Shown here: one piece after another, positions 33,083-44,203 of the stretch
Layout of the letters: each line of letters opens with the position of its first letter
Position numbering within the stretch: position 1 is the first letter of the stretch
Assembly: GCF_037126465.1 (NCBI RefSeq)
Contig: NW_026999357.1
Coordinates: forward strand, 62,001 to 126,000
DNA length: 64,000 nt
Direction: 5' to 3'
Source: Ornithodoros turicata
Lineage: Eukaryota > Arthropoda > Arachnida > Ixodida > Argasidae
The notes under the pieces: model-generated
Databases searched by the model: none
Told to the model about the DNA's origin: nothing
Seen by the model: the letters and a program-made list of their open reading frames with translations, nothing else
Translations under genes and position numbers: made by a program

Positions 33083-33182
33083 TATAGCCCCAAAAATAGC
33101 CAAATAGCCAACATGAAAAACACAACTGTCACAAAAAGTAACCCAACTTGGCGGTTTATAGCCCAATCTGGAAACCCTGAGA
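33083..33182 (+). repeat. Dispersed repeat R2, copy 2
   Basis: AAATAGCCAACATGAAAAAC, AACTGTCACAAAAAGTAACC and TATAGCCCAATCTGG correspond to 6690-6802 in the same orientation. Confidence 0.6.
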
Positions 33183-33539
33183 GCGAACCACATGGCGCTT
33201 CGGGTCGGTTTCGTACAGCCGGAGCGATTCCAAAATTTAGCCAAATTTATCTTCACGAGTACTGTACACGTATACAACCGTACGAGCTTTATTCTGAATA
33301 ATCACCCCCCGCCTGCAGTTCCCGCTGTTGTGTTGTTGTGTCTCCACCCTCTCTTTGGCTGCAAGTTTTTACTCATGAATAATCAAGTCGATTTTGTTGG
33401 AATTTGTCGAAACGTGCCGTAATGGCGGACGGCGAAACCTGCGCTTCGAATCTCATCCAATGTCACGCACGACTTCGGCCTGCGGGCATGGCAAAAGGAC
33501 CGTGCGAAGCAAAAGGACCGTGCGGGCATGGCAAAGGAC

Positions 33540-33703
33540 AAAGCTCTTCTGACATTTCTGGACACCATCGGACTTCGATCGTTATTGTAAAGGGGCTCGT
33601 TATTTTATTCCCCCATTCCACCAAGCACTGGGGTAGAGTATCGCCTGTTGCGATGAAACTCCCCACTCTCCAAGGCCGAAAATAAAGTTGTTGTTGTTGT
33701 TTG
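33540..33703 (+). mobile_element. LINE 3' tail with (GTT)n, second example
   Basis: CTCCAAGGCCGAAAATAAAG followed by GTTGTTGTTG closes a non-coding segment with CGCCTGTTGCGATGAAACTC. It parallels the tail at 30625 and is interpreted as a 5'-truncated non-LTR retrotransposon insertion. Confidence 0.55.
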
Positions 33704-36186
33704 GACCGTGCGCTAAGCCATCTCCTTTGCTCTAGAAATAGGCCCACTCAGACATTTCCGCCGGCGGTGAATGTAGCTGCATTGACGATAATGTGGCGCA
33801 TAATCCAACACGTGGAAGCTAAGTCACGTGTTTTCTTTCCGCGCGTATTTAAGGCGGTTTTTAAATTACGTCATCAGCGACTCCCAAGGAAGCGTCCTGT
33901 TGTCCAAGGAGTCTCCTAAGCAGTGTTATATGTATCGTCGTTGCAAGTAACACCGTTACAGTAATCGATACTTTTTCTATATCGGAGTGCGTATCGCGAT
34001 ATTTTTTTAAACCGGTATCGTAAAAGTATTTCCGTTACAAATTATGGTAACGCGATTGCTGTATCGTTACCGATACCGATACTTTCTAATGCCCCACTCC
34101 ATAGTGCTGACCACATTTCTTACTCATTGTCAATAGTCCGTCTAGCCTTCGACAAGAAACCTGTGGATACGCCTATGTGCGCCGCAACTGGAATTATGGA
34201 ATTGTACCAAACATATGTTCAATCTTTTCCTTTGTAACTGAAGGAAATAACCACGGCGTGTTCAACAAGAGTGTTGAGGTCAACGAACATAGGTCAGGTT
34301 TTTGACAGGGCGCTCTGGATTCCACTCCTAATCTGCAGTGTCGCACTGAGTCACGCTCACATATACTGTGGTATTGTTAAGGGAGCGCAACCCCCTCCTG
34401 GCTCAATGGCATTCCTCGTGCATTTTTCAAACCACATAACTCCGCAAGGAATTGCTCAATTTGCATAAAATAGGTCTTGAATTGGAGATAACAATGGGTT
34501 CTAGTACTTAATGGCGCCAGAAATTCATCTTTTGTGTTGGAAATTTTCTCGCAGACGTCGGAAATTGCGTTTCGCGCTTCCTTCAAATTTGTTGGCTGGT
34601 CACAAAATAAAAAGACCTAAGGTGAGAATTTTAATCCCATTAAGTACTAGAAAAATATCGCTAAAATCAATAAGTCCCGAAAGAATTTGTTTATGTCGAA
34701 GCAAAGAGTTGCTACACGGATTCTTGTGAGCAGTGGTCAGCGAATGCTGACTCGCTGGGATTTTGGCTGTGCGCGGTGGTGCCATCTATCTGCATGCCAC
34801 AGAAGTCTGCACAAGTGGGAAAAACCGGATGAATTGTCACAATCTGTCTTTTCGCATGTGATAATAAATGGAGCAGCTGTCGCTCGTTATCTCGGAATCC
34901 TTCGTTCCGTGGTTGTGCTGTTCGTGCCAGTCACGGTTTTACGCATAGCAGGAAACCTTTCTGCTGAAAACGGGAGAGACGCAAAGAACAAGCCCTGAAA
35001 TTCTACAAGAGAAGGCACCAGACTCTCACGAATCAAGCAATCTTTCATCGAGAGCTAACAGAAGCGACAGAACGCAAGACGTGTCTGGAGGAACGTCCGG
35101 AAACGGACCTTGTGTTGTTCAAGGACGAAGCATGTGGACAATATGCACTTGTTCAACTAATTTCAAGCTCTGAGAATCCACAGCCCATTCAACTGCACAC
35201 TTGCTGTCATGAAGACAACGTCAGAGAACAGAAATGGATTGCGGAATTTGCATTAATTTGGATTGCCAAATTAGGCTGCAATGCAAAATGTGCTTGCTGA
35301 AGGCCGTTACAGCTACTGAGGGCCAACCAGATAGCATGTCAGATCGTATGGACGTGAACAGAGTATAGCTGTATCCAATATGCTATCTACTGGGACTGGG
35401 CATACTTTGAGCGGCTTTATAATGCTTAGCTCCATCCAGAGCTTGTTGACCCACGCATACCACGCAGTATGCCGATCAGGGACCCTGACCACAAGAAGAA
35501 ATACAACACGCAGGAAAGGTCTTCGTAGTGCAACCATTTCGACAGATTGTGCATATTCATACTGTTGTGCATGGTATATGCACTACAATTCCCTTTCCGT
35601 CACAGCGCTCTGCATTGCTGTGCTTGCAGTTGACCCCAATGTGGCCTTCATCATGTAATCCAAGTTATCGGACCCAGTGGCCGAAGCCTCTGCTCCGCCT
35701 GCGGTGTCATGACGAACATGACCACATTCCCGTGGAGCGTGGACAGCGTCACACTGAGGAAGACTGTACCCTAGCTGACTTATCATTATCACAGGAAACT
35801 TAATTCATGTATGTTTGTGTGTCCGTGGTGCTCCTGGTGTCCAATGGGTACTGTTTATTTTGGAAGCTTATCTCTTGTATTCATCTTTAGACTGCCCCCC
35901 CGAACCCTTGTGCGAACAAACTCAGTTGAGCCACGGGTGTCTCCGATTCTCATAATCAACCTTCGTTCGTTTTTTATCTACACATATTTGAGCTCTTCTT
36001 TGTCGGTATGCCGCTTAACCGAAATATGCGCATCCTGCACAACGCTGTAGTTGGTCAGCTTATTGCCCAATCCCATTTGTGCGCGTCAGTCGCATCTGTT
36101 ATAAACAACACTCAAACGTTACATTGTCTTGAACTGTCCTTGTGGATTAGGACGTGCTGATTAGGGATACGTGAGTTTCAGTGAAA

Positions 36187-36235
36187 TAACACAGCGTTCA
36201 CATGCCTGCTTAGCAAGCATGTGAACGCTGTGTTA
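36187..36235. repeat. Perfect 19-bp hairpin
   Basis: TAACACAGCGTTCACATGC and its exact inverse GCATGTGAACGCTGTGTTA enclose an 11-base loop. It lies inside the hAT-like element. No known function. Confidence 0.85.
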
Positions 36236-36628
36236 AACGCGTGTGCTGAAACGAAAACTAGTTTTCTTTTCATAGGGTAAAATACTACAGGGAACGGTTA
36301 CACTAATGTGCCACAGGTGACAGTTCGGTACAACAGGTACAATTTCGATGTTCTGCATTCTGTGTATTAAAACATCTGGCAGCGAACAGTTTGGCTGACA
36401 GTTAAAACATTGGTGTAGAACGTAGCCTAGAACTTGGTATAGAACTTCGTGTACGCCAGATCGCCCTTCTCCAGGTGAGGGAACGGAGGGACTTGTTGCA
36501 AGCACGATGGACGATGGTCAACGTCCGCGTCTCATTGGTCACAATTTGTGCACTGAGCTCACCTTAGAAATTCCAGTGCACAACTGTTAATGCATGCTAC
36601 CTCGTTACAATCTGCAAGCATCTGGCTA

Positions 36629-37129
36629 TCAAGTTATCCGGTTGTTACAAGCCCTTGATGCCCACCAATAGGCGACCAGCAACAACCTGCCCGAAGCCCC
36701 CGCACGCCGTACAATCCACCACAAGCACTGTACCGCTGGCACTGTGCTCGTGAAGATAACTGCCGCCGCTGTCATATGCAGCTTCATTCCCTTCTGTTTA
36801 GACTTTGTGTACAAATATGAGTGTCGAACTTGTGGCGTCGGTGTAAATGAGTCGACAACAGCACTGTCAACTATACTCAGACACCCATCACTGTTCAGGT
36901 GATTAGATGCCGTCAAAACTGAGAATGTAAGACCGCACTGGCCGACTACACAACTTGGCTCGTCTTTACCTATCGCACTGAACCAAAAATACAGCATTAT
37001 ATGTGCCAGTGTCAAAGCACCGTGATATCGCAGAACAGTCCACAATAATTTTATAGGACAGCGCCCTGATAATCTGGGGCTGACGATGGTGCAGTAATTT
37101 TGCTGTTTTGCTGACGATTCCGAATACAT
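36629..37129 (-). CDS. Unrecognised frame inside the hAT-like element
   Basis: 166 codons on the minus strand. The middle (HLNSDGCLSIVDSAVVDSF, then YLYTKSKQKGMKLHMTAAA) has a transposase-like flavour, an Asp followed downstream by a basic KxKxGxK stretch. I cannot name a family, and the frame degenerates toward the C-terminus. It could be a fragment of a DDE-type transposase carried by the element, or chance. Confidence 0.25.
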   Translation of the reverse strand: MYSESSAKQQNYCTIVSPRLSGRCPIKLLWTVLRYHGALTLAHIMLYFWFSAIGKDEPSCVVGQCGLTFSVLTASNHLNSDGCLSIVDSAVVDSFTPTPQVRHSYLYTKSKQKGMKLHMTAAAVIFTSTVPAVQCLWWIVRRAGASGRLLLVAYWWASRACNNRIT

Positions 37130-37301
37130 AGAAGCACATGTGAGCTTGCCATGAATTTACTTTTTTTAGCAACTATAGCAGTACTCCGTTACTTTAAAAA
37201 AGAAGTGTCGATACCGGTATTTCGATAATTGTCACTAAAGCAACGAGTATCGGTATATCGCGGTACCATATTTCGCTAACGGGTACAACACAGCCCCCAA
37301 G

Positions 37302-39390
37302 GAAGTATTCAGAGTCTGACACACTTTCAGATGGTGATGGCCGGCCTACAATCGATTTTGAAACATGATCACTGTGCAACGGGGAGTATAATGGAAGCCC
37401 GCGTAATATATTTTTCGTAATTTTTCGAAGCTGTAATGCGACCGCGCGCGTCGATGGCCAGTGACTGCACATTTACGATAGGGTTGGGGTTGTTCTGCTA
37501 ATTTCAACTTGTCCCTGAGCATTAACATAGTAACCACCTTGTGGGGCACCTCTTAGAATATGCGTTTTTGCTTGAGAACCGATAGAAAATATACGAGAGT
37601 TGCCGCCCGTGGACCCCACTCACTCTGAAGGTCGTCTGCTTCCGCAGGTGCACTAGCTTGCGCAAAAGCAGACGATTCCTGTACGTTATCACGGACTTTC
37701 CCGCAGGGCGACGTTGCCGTTCTTATTGTTGCCAACACAAATCGCGTCATGCTCTGCAATCTTTATCAATTTAATTCGGTTATTTAATAACCTTGACATG
37801 CTTTGTCGGGCAAATTTGCAGTATTCCATTTTCAACAATGGGCAGTCGAATGGTACACTTCTTAAAAGGGACAGGGGTACTAGACCGTCCCTTTCACGGG
37901 ACGACGTTCCCCTCAATGCGCGTAATAAACGAGCTGTAGAACCGGCTGCTGCTTATGCGTCACTCTTTTACGGGCTGTGAAATTCATAACGGATATTTGA
38001 CTTACGTCTTGCTGTATATGGTGGGGCAAAACACAGACACGCTGTCTTTCTCGTACTCTCCATGCCCATATTGTTCTGCATCATCAAGATGAAATTCAGA
38101 AACCCTTTGACGGTCAATTCCACGTACAGAAGACCGGTTCTGAGCGCGCAGTGTTGCTGATGTTGTGTGTCTGCGTTCTCTTCCGTCCTGTTAAGTCCGC
38201 TATATTAGGCAGCGGCGATTGCTAAGGCTTACACACCGGTCCCCGGGGCTCTCTCGGAAGCAATTAGTCGCCGCATTCAGGACGCGGTGGTCATGTCCGA
38301 AAGGTTACAGGATATGCCAGTCATTCTCCTGCAATAACCAGAGCCACCTCTTCTGCGTAAAACGACTGGCTCACTGATATGGTGCCTGACGAAATTCGGA
38401 TTCAGAGAGCGCGCCGTGAGATCCTCGTATCATGCGAGAGAATTCTCCGAGCTTTCGCAAGTGGCCGTACCGGCGACGGTAGTGGCAAATTTGGTCCTGT
38501 TAATGTCGCGCAGAGCAGAATAAATGTTCCCTCAAGCACGCCAGAATACCGTGTAAGGCATAATATAATAAAAAATAAGGTAAGAAAACCCATGAAAGTA
38601 GACGCAATCACTTTTCGAATTACTTGTACATAACACATCACTCGTGTTGCTACATGAAAGTAGTTTTCGATTCCGCAACTGTTTGTGTACGAAGCAAGGG
38701 ACGCCCGTACGAAACGTACACGGCAGATCACAATTTCATGTTTTTATTGTCCTCTGGAGCTATACCGGCTGTTAAATCCACGGGCTAAATAATTGGCGGA
38801 CGGATGCACGAACTTTCTTCCTCACAAGTATCTGTCCCATTCTACCTACAACCTGCGCACCGTGTGAATAAGTAGAGGAGCTCATTAGTTAAATAAATAC
38901 AAATCCACTCCCCCCCCCCCCAAAAAAAAAAAAAAAAGAAACATAGCTTCTAAAGCAGGGCCTTGTCGGCATTAAAAGGGGTGCTACGCCTTTCGGGACA
39001 TTCAGTGCCGCTGAAGCAGGTCACCTGTTGCAGTAATTAATTTGTTTCGGTTCACATATTTTTGTCGCAGATGGTCGCAGTGAAGCGCAAAAGGAGGCTC
39101 TTCCACTTCGTACACCAATGAATTAGTCCTTCACCGCAACGAGACGCGACAAAATAAATGCATCCGAAACGTAACCGTAACAACCGAAACGTAAAGCGAA
39201 ACAAATTAATTAGGGCAACAAATGACCTGCTTCGATGGCAGATTTTTTTCTCTAAAAGTTGTGAGTGCCCCCTACTCATTCAGACGGCGCACAGCCACGT
39301 AAAAAAATGTTCGCGAAATATTTATCCCGGGGATTTATCCCGGGGTTTTGTTACAATACCCTGAACGAACATTTCGTCCTTGTCTTCTAG
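37302..39390. other. Intronic-looking DNA without recognised genes
   Basis: A C-run followed by an A-run lies at about 38902-38937. Frame 38379-38633 contains a possible 66-nt splice-bounded segment ending at GTAAGA, but in a phase not shared with the mini-exon series. Other frames are anonymous. Confidence 0.35.
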
Positions 39391-39426
39391 ACCCGACGCG
39401 CGACGCGTCCTGTGAGACGTTGCAGG
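39391..39426 (+). CDS. Candidate mini-exon E3
   Basis: 36 nt between a pyrimidine-rich acceptor (TTCGTCCTTGTCTTCTAG) and donor AGG/GTACGT. Read in phase 1-1 it encodes PTRDASCETLQ. Frame 0 is also open, so phase is not forced by stops. It joins E2 through an Asp codon and E4 through an Ala codon. If real, the intron between E2 and E3 is nearly 30 kb and contains the BEL remnant, both satellite blocks and the Ty3 element. Confidence 0.4.
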
Positions 39427-40740
39427 GTACGTATGCTCGTTTGCTTCATGTCTACCACCAAACCATGGAAACAAACAGTGTGACAAACTGTTCGAGATAA
39501 TCTGCTTCAAACATACGACACGGAAGAATCCGCTGTTCTCCATGCTCGTTCTCCGTGCTTCTTGCGTACTGCATGGAGTCGCTGCTACTGGACCGCTCAA
39601 ATTCTCGCTCTCGTTGGTCTCTGTTGCTAGCTAATGCAGACTGAGAAATAACTCGCGCCTTGTCTGCACAGAGGGCACCCCTTCCACTTGCGCTCCAACA
39701 TGCTCTTTCACTCTTAAAAATGAACTTCAATGGACCTAAAAGTAAGGAGAAATGGGCTACCATGTTGGGGAAGAAGCCCCGCATAATTTACGCTGGCGAA
39801 ATACGTCCATCTCTTGGCGTTATGACGACGGAATTATGTCGGCAAGCGGCAAACCGACATGTAAAAAAAGTCACATGACCTAAAAGCGCGTGGGTGCAAA
39901 GTGGGTTTGCGTCAAACCCTGTGGTTACGCCCATTGGCCGTGTTGCACCTAGACGCAATTGGGCCTCGTTCATGCCCACACTACTTCGTTTGTCGATCTC
40001 TTCCGCAAACTGACTACGCCAAAGACTATGTCAATAAGCCGTTCCGCAAATTATTGTGATTTTGCTACCATCTTTGTCGTAATACAAACACGGCGACATG
40101 CAGTATCTCGGCGGCCGCGCTTTACGAAAGAGCCGCACAGTGGAGACCTATCTTCCATCGTTCTACGTTGATTCAACCGTATTGGCAATTACTTCGGTAT
40201 ACCGCCAAGATAAACTAGAAGACACAATTACAGTGACCTCCTCCAAGGCCGTAACAGGTTGAACATGAGAGAACTGATGTTCTGAGGCTGGAACAACATA
40301 GAAAGGACAAATCCATCGTTACAGTTGTGCGTCTGAACTCAAGTTCAGAGGCTCAAGTTCTGTTGAGGCTGGGATAACCCGTGTTTCCTTTATGGCTTCA
40401 CTTACTGTTCCCTGAATTCTGTTTCAGTTTTTTTGTAATAACAAATACAGATCCTGGAAGCCGCAAGAACAAATTTCCAAAATTGTGATATTCTATTTGA
40501 CCGATATAAAACTGTATCCCCGCTTGTATGCGACACGCATCGAGGAGCATATCGTGCGAGTATGGAAGGCCAACAAAACCAGAGAGCGGCTCATTCATGG
40601 CGGACGGTGTGACCCTGATGTTGTTCTACTTACGACGCATGCTCTGTTTTTCATGAGCTTACAACTGCACGTTTGTGTGCCGGTTTGTGCGGTGCCACAT
40701 ACCGCTTCAATGTACACTGACCGCAACACTTTTCTTTCAG
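39427..40740. other. Intron-like DNA with a repeat fragment
   Basis: GAACTGATGTTCTGAGGCTG and CAACATAGAAAGG at 40266-40305 belong to the repeat also seen at 10920-10990 (inverted) and 45548-45625. A fragment CTCTTAAAAATGAACTTCAA (39711-39730) resembles the end of MITE family M1. No independent gene is recognised. Confidence 0.4.
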
Positions 40741-40776
40741 CAACCCACGCGGACGCTGCAACTTCGATGCATAGTG
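40741..40776 (+). CDS. Candidate mini-exon E4
   Basis: 36 nt between CAACACTTTTCTTTCAG and the strong donor GTAAGT. In phase 1-1 it encodes THADAATSMHS. The intron to the next candidate (E5) is only 74 nt, with a donor GTAAGTACG and an acceptor preceded by an uninterrupted T-run of 15, so the pair looks like a genuine minimal intron. The junction gives a Glu codon. The peptide is Ala/Ser/Thr-rich and would lie on the cytoplasmic side of the predicted anchor. Confidence 0.5.
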
Positions 40777-40850
40777 GTAAGTACGCTAGATTGCTTCTCT
40801 CGCAAAACGATGTGAGCATACGGGGAAATCACTTTTTTTTTTTTTTTCAG

Positions 40851-40881
40851 AGAAAGGTCGCCGACAGAGGTTAAGGTCATG
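40851..40881 (+). CDS. Candidate mini-exon E5: basic juxtamembrane segment
   Basis: 31 nt after a very strong acceptor (T15 CAG) and before donor ATG/GTAAGC. It starts in phase 1 and ends in phase 2. It encodes KGRRQRLRS and leaves two bases (TG), which with the first base of E6 make a Trp codon. Six Arg/Lys residues directly before a hydrophobic helix fit the positive-inside rule for a type II (N-cytoplasmic) membrane protein. An RRQR motif could alternatively be a furin-type cleavage site if the topology were reversed. The exon length is not a multiple of three, but E5 plus E6 total 75 nt. Confidence 0.55.
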
Positions 40882-40954
40882 GTAAGCAGAACTTCGTGCC
40901 ATTGGGGTCAGGAGCTGAGCTTTGCCGTATAACACACCCTTACTGTCTCATAAG

Positions 40955-41863
40955 CAGGGTTGTTAACGTTACTTTTCAAAAGTAACTAAGTTACACTTAC
41001 AGATACTCAGCTTCAAAAGTAATTAAGTTACAGTTAGAGTTACTGACAGGAAAAGATACTGAGATACAGTTACAAATACCTTAGAAAAGTATCCGACTAC
41101 GGGTGGAGTTACTTTTTGCAATTCTGTGCGCAGACCATATCTTTCGCGTTTGGCTCATGATAGGTGTCACTCTAGAGCCACAGAGCCAACTCCTCTTGGG
41201 TAATCGTACATAACTGCAGGCAAAAAATTGAAAGGAACCTCTAAACTGGGGGTAACCGAGACAGGGACGGGTGAGACGCTCAGAAACTTGGTTCAAGATT
41301 CTCGACTCAAGATTCCCGTTCTCCTTCGTTCTGATAACTTTAAAGTGCTCTCGATATTGTGGCCACGGTACCTCTGACAGAACGGAGGCGACTTTGCTCG
41401 GGCTACTCGTAGCTACAGCCTCACAGACGACGTCCGCGCCTGAGGTGGCGTCGACGCCTTCAAACTCGGCCATTCTCTTCATTACCGCCAAGGCTCCCGT
41501 GGCGAGGAACAAAGAATCTCACTTGCGAGTGCGAGGGCGTGAGCACGTGCAGGAAGGGCGAGGAGGAGTGGAGCTCATGCCTGGTGTCGGCTTGGGAGCC
41601 TCGACGAGTTTCTGCTGCTTCTCATGCGCATGGAGGATCCCTAGTGTCGGTGCACCCTTCCCGCCACCTCCTGCTCGGCGATGGTGTTGCGTCGTTTTTA
41701 CTCAAAAAAATACTGAAAAAGACAGATACAAGTTACTGAAAAAGTAATTAAGTTACAGTTAGAAGTGCGTGTTTGAAAATATATCTAATATTTCCTCACG
41801 ATACATAAAAAGTATCTAAGTACGCGCACTCGGATACTTTTACTCAGTTACTTAACAACCCTG
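40955..41863. mobile_element. hAT-like non-autonomous element, 909 bp
   Basis: Ends are CAGGGTTGTTAACGTTAC and, inverted, CAGGGTTGTTAAGTAAC. Subterminal regions are rich in AAGTTAC/GTAACT words. The flanking octamers CTCATAAG (40947-40954) and CTCACAAG (41864-41871) match at 7 of 8, the size expected for hAT insertions. The central minus-strand frame (41081-41512) has LATGALAVMKRMAEFEG near its start but no transposase signature, so movement would need a transposase supplied elsewhere. It sits in the intron between E5 and E6. Confidence 0.8.
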
Positions 41864-41871
41864 CTCACAAG

Positions 41872-42802
41872 TGTCACAAAAAGGCGTGCGTCTCCCATTT
41901 TCAACAAGTCAGCGGAGAGAAGGATGTCACTCGGATTTGTAATTGGCTAGGAGTGTGTTATTTGGTGGTGTTCATTTTTATGAGTGAAGGGTAAAGTGGT
42001 GCAAGGCGACACAAATTTGCGATCGAACGCGAAATTTTAATTTTCCTAACTAGACATGGACACGTTCTGAGTGGTCTAGAACTTCTGACCTGCAAAAGCA
42101 GAACAGACGAAGCGGTCTAAAATACGCACACAACAAGAAATTCAATGTAAATAAACCATGCAATGTCAATATCAATACACTGTCAATACAATACAATACA
42201 ATGCCATTGTCATTGCCATTGTGTCATCTCCCCCAAACATCAGGTAACCCAAGCAGTTAAGCCCGTGGGCCCCTACACAACCCTCCCTGATGAACAACCT
42301 CACGTGATGTGCAATAAAACCATACAGTACCCGGTGCCGTCCTTTGCAAACAAGACACTGCCAGTCTGTGTCGCTGGTCGATCGCTTCTGTGTGGCACTT
42401 CTGCTTTGCGCAAGATGTATTTGAAAACAGGATCTTCTGGTCAATATGATAAAAGAAGAAATCGTTTAGGAACAAGCAAAAAGCCACCTAATAGTTGACT
42501 CAACCGTCTCTGAATTACATTAAATTTAATTTGCATTCAATTAAAATAACGCTAAATGGTCCCGTGTTGCCTGTTGCATATTATCGGATGCCTAAATTTT
42601 TCTGTTCAACACAGAATAACCCATATTCTGCATATATCTAGATAAATGTAACTCTAGTACATTCGTGTAAGTGGCCGGGACCCATCCGAGTAGAATGACG
42701 TCACGCGGACTTGCTCTGGCCTTGGCGGTATAACTTTTGCCCACTTTTCCCCCCTTATACTTCCGAAAATCTTACTCTGTACGTTCTGTTCTGTTCTTTC
42801 AG
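41872..42802. other. Intron-like DNA with half of MITE M1 and short AATAC tandem
   Basis: GGCGTGCGTCTCCCATTTTC and GGCTAGGAGTGTGTTATTTG at 41884-41965 are the right half of an M1-family MITE. A short ACAATACAATACAATGCC tandem lies at about 42185-42220. Frames here have no known domains. The stretch ends in a pyrimidine-rich acceptor, GTTCTGTTCTGTTCTTTCAG. Confidence 0.45.
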
Positions 42803-42846
42803 GGTCTGGCTTTTGATGCTCTTGTTAATAGGCGCAGGAATACTTT
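42803..42846 (+). CDS. Candidate mini-exon E6: first part of a transmembrane helix
   Basis: 44 nt after an excellent acceptor (GTTCTGTTCTGTTCTTTCAG) and before donor GTGAGT. Read in phase 2-1, the phase left by E5, it encodes VWLLMLLLIGAGIL, fourteen residues that are all hydrophobic, Gly or Ala. The other two frames reach stops. Its final T joins the AC of E7 to make a Tyr codon, and the hydrophobic run continues there. The agreement between phase and hydrophobic continuity on both sides is the best single support for the gene model. Confidence 0.6.
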
Positions 42847-42979
42847 GTGAGTATTTACTAGAGGCCCAGTAAGAATCTGTCCACTTACACTCGGTTTTTG
42901 ATTTCTTGAGAGGAACTTGCTGTGCGTCTCATATACTTTGTGCGACTACTAGCTATGCGGCCACTACTAGTTGTACAAG

Positions 42980-43035
42980 CTATGCGGCGCATTGTCGGTA
43001 GAAAAAAGGCGTACGCCTCCCGTTGTCGACCATTT
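42980..43035. repeat. Short fragment of MITE M1 interior
   Basis: AAAAAAGGCGTACGCCTCCC followed by GTTGTCGACCATTTT recalls the M1 interior motif (GCGTACGCC and GAAAACGGGAG inverted). Too short to call an element end. Confidence 0.35.
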
Positions 43036-43300
43036 TGAAGAGGTGTCCCCACTATATCCCGTGTAATCACACGGTGTCGGTGGTGTGTCTACACTGGGTG
43101 ATGTGAAACCAGTGTCGGTATCGCCAAGACTGGCTAAAAAAGTGCAGTCTGGCAAATTCCTGGCGTTCGGCGTGCCACCTGAACATGCGACACTGCTACG
43201 CTTTGACCAATCGAACACTAACTCCTCTGGATCTGGCAAAACAAGTGGCCACGCATTTCCGACCACCCGTAGTGCCCATATATCAGTGTATTTACCATAC

Positions 43301-44203
43301 AGGGTGTTTCATTTAAATCCCTGGTCTGAATAATCCGCGAACGGGTGCGACAGTTCAACTCTGTACCGCCTACAGGCTGCGTACTGTCGGAATGAGTGCC
43401 ATGAGTGCTGGTTAATTAATGCAAAATTTAAACTCGTGAAAAAACAGGGCTCCATTTGGCACTGAAATTGGTATTACACGTTTACGTATTTTCATTTTCT
43501 TCGTTTGCTTTTCACGAAACTCATTATTATTAAACGAGCGCCTCTCGCTCATTCACACTTGACTCAGCTTGCAGGCAGTCTGGAAGAGGTACTTGTAAAG
43601 AAAGGTTCTTCGATTGTTGCACCCGTTCGCGAATTAAAGGGACGGTAAATGACTTTTCGAGGGCAATTGCTGACAGACACACGAAAGGAGGTTCCAAGGC
43701 CAGCCCACAGAGTGATAGTAGAAAAAGAAGCAGTTCCTAAAATAGGGAAAGCACTATCCCAGCGAAAGTCACACTCGATAAGCCATGCCCCTGGTCTTCC
43801 TTTCTCCGATGCTGCGGTGGGTTGGGTTTCGAACCTCCTTTCGTCGGACCGACAAAGATTGCGCTGAAAAATTCACTTTGCGCTGTCCTGTGGGAGCTCC
43901 GTAGAGCATGATGTTCGGGTATATTTTTTCCGGATGGCTAGCTCCTGAATATCACTGTCAATTATCACTAATCTGTGTATTAATCTGTAAATGAGACACA
44001 CTCTTCACATTGGTGGGGTAAAAAGTGGCAAATTTCAGACTTGAGCTCGCAAAAATTTACATAATTAAATTTACGTTATACGACACTCACATCAGGAGGT
44101 GGCAAAAACCCAGTAAAAACAAATATTGTTGGCTGCATGACTCTGTGTTGCAGTTTTTTTTTTAAATTATAATTCAATGATACGTTTTCTGCGACACCCT
44201 CTA
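43301..44203. mobile_element. Possible TIR element with AGGGTGT ends
   Basis: The left end CAGGGTGTTTCATTTAAATC and the inverse of the right end (GAGGGTGTCGCAGAAAACG) share AGGGTGT and a following CA-rich block. Ends beginning CAGGGTGTTTCA are common in arthropod DNA elements. A clear target duplication was not found and no transposase is visible, so this is tentative. Confidence 0.35.

Larger units (their letters stand above)
33921..37293. mobile_element. hAT-like DNA element, about 3.4 kb
   Basis: The left end is CAGTGTTATATGTATCG and the inverted right end is CTGTGTTGTACCCGTTA. Both sides then carry subterminal ACCGGTATCG and CGATATACCG-type words. The flanking octamers CTCCTAAG (33913-33920) and CCCCCAAG (37294-37301) agree at 6 of 8 positions, consistent with an old 8-bp hAT target duplication. 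Internal frames (35112-35300 plus; 36233-36505 and 36629-37129 minus) are not recognisable as a hAT transposase. It may be non-autonomous or may have captured other sequence. Confidence 0.5.

Noticed and set aside
32675..33277. 200-codon minus-strand frame as a gene
   Set aside because: Part of it is encoded by dispersed repeat R2, and no domain is recognisable.
33728..33758. 31-nt segment between TCTCCTTTGCTCTAG and GTGAAT
   Set aside because: Not a multiple of three, weak donor, and it would break the otherwise compatible phase series.
38513..38578. 66-nt segment ending at AAG/GTAAGA
   Set aside because: Open only in phases incompatible with adjacent mini-exons, and AT-rich low-complexity composition.
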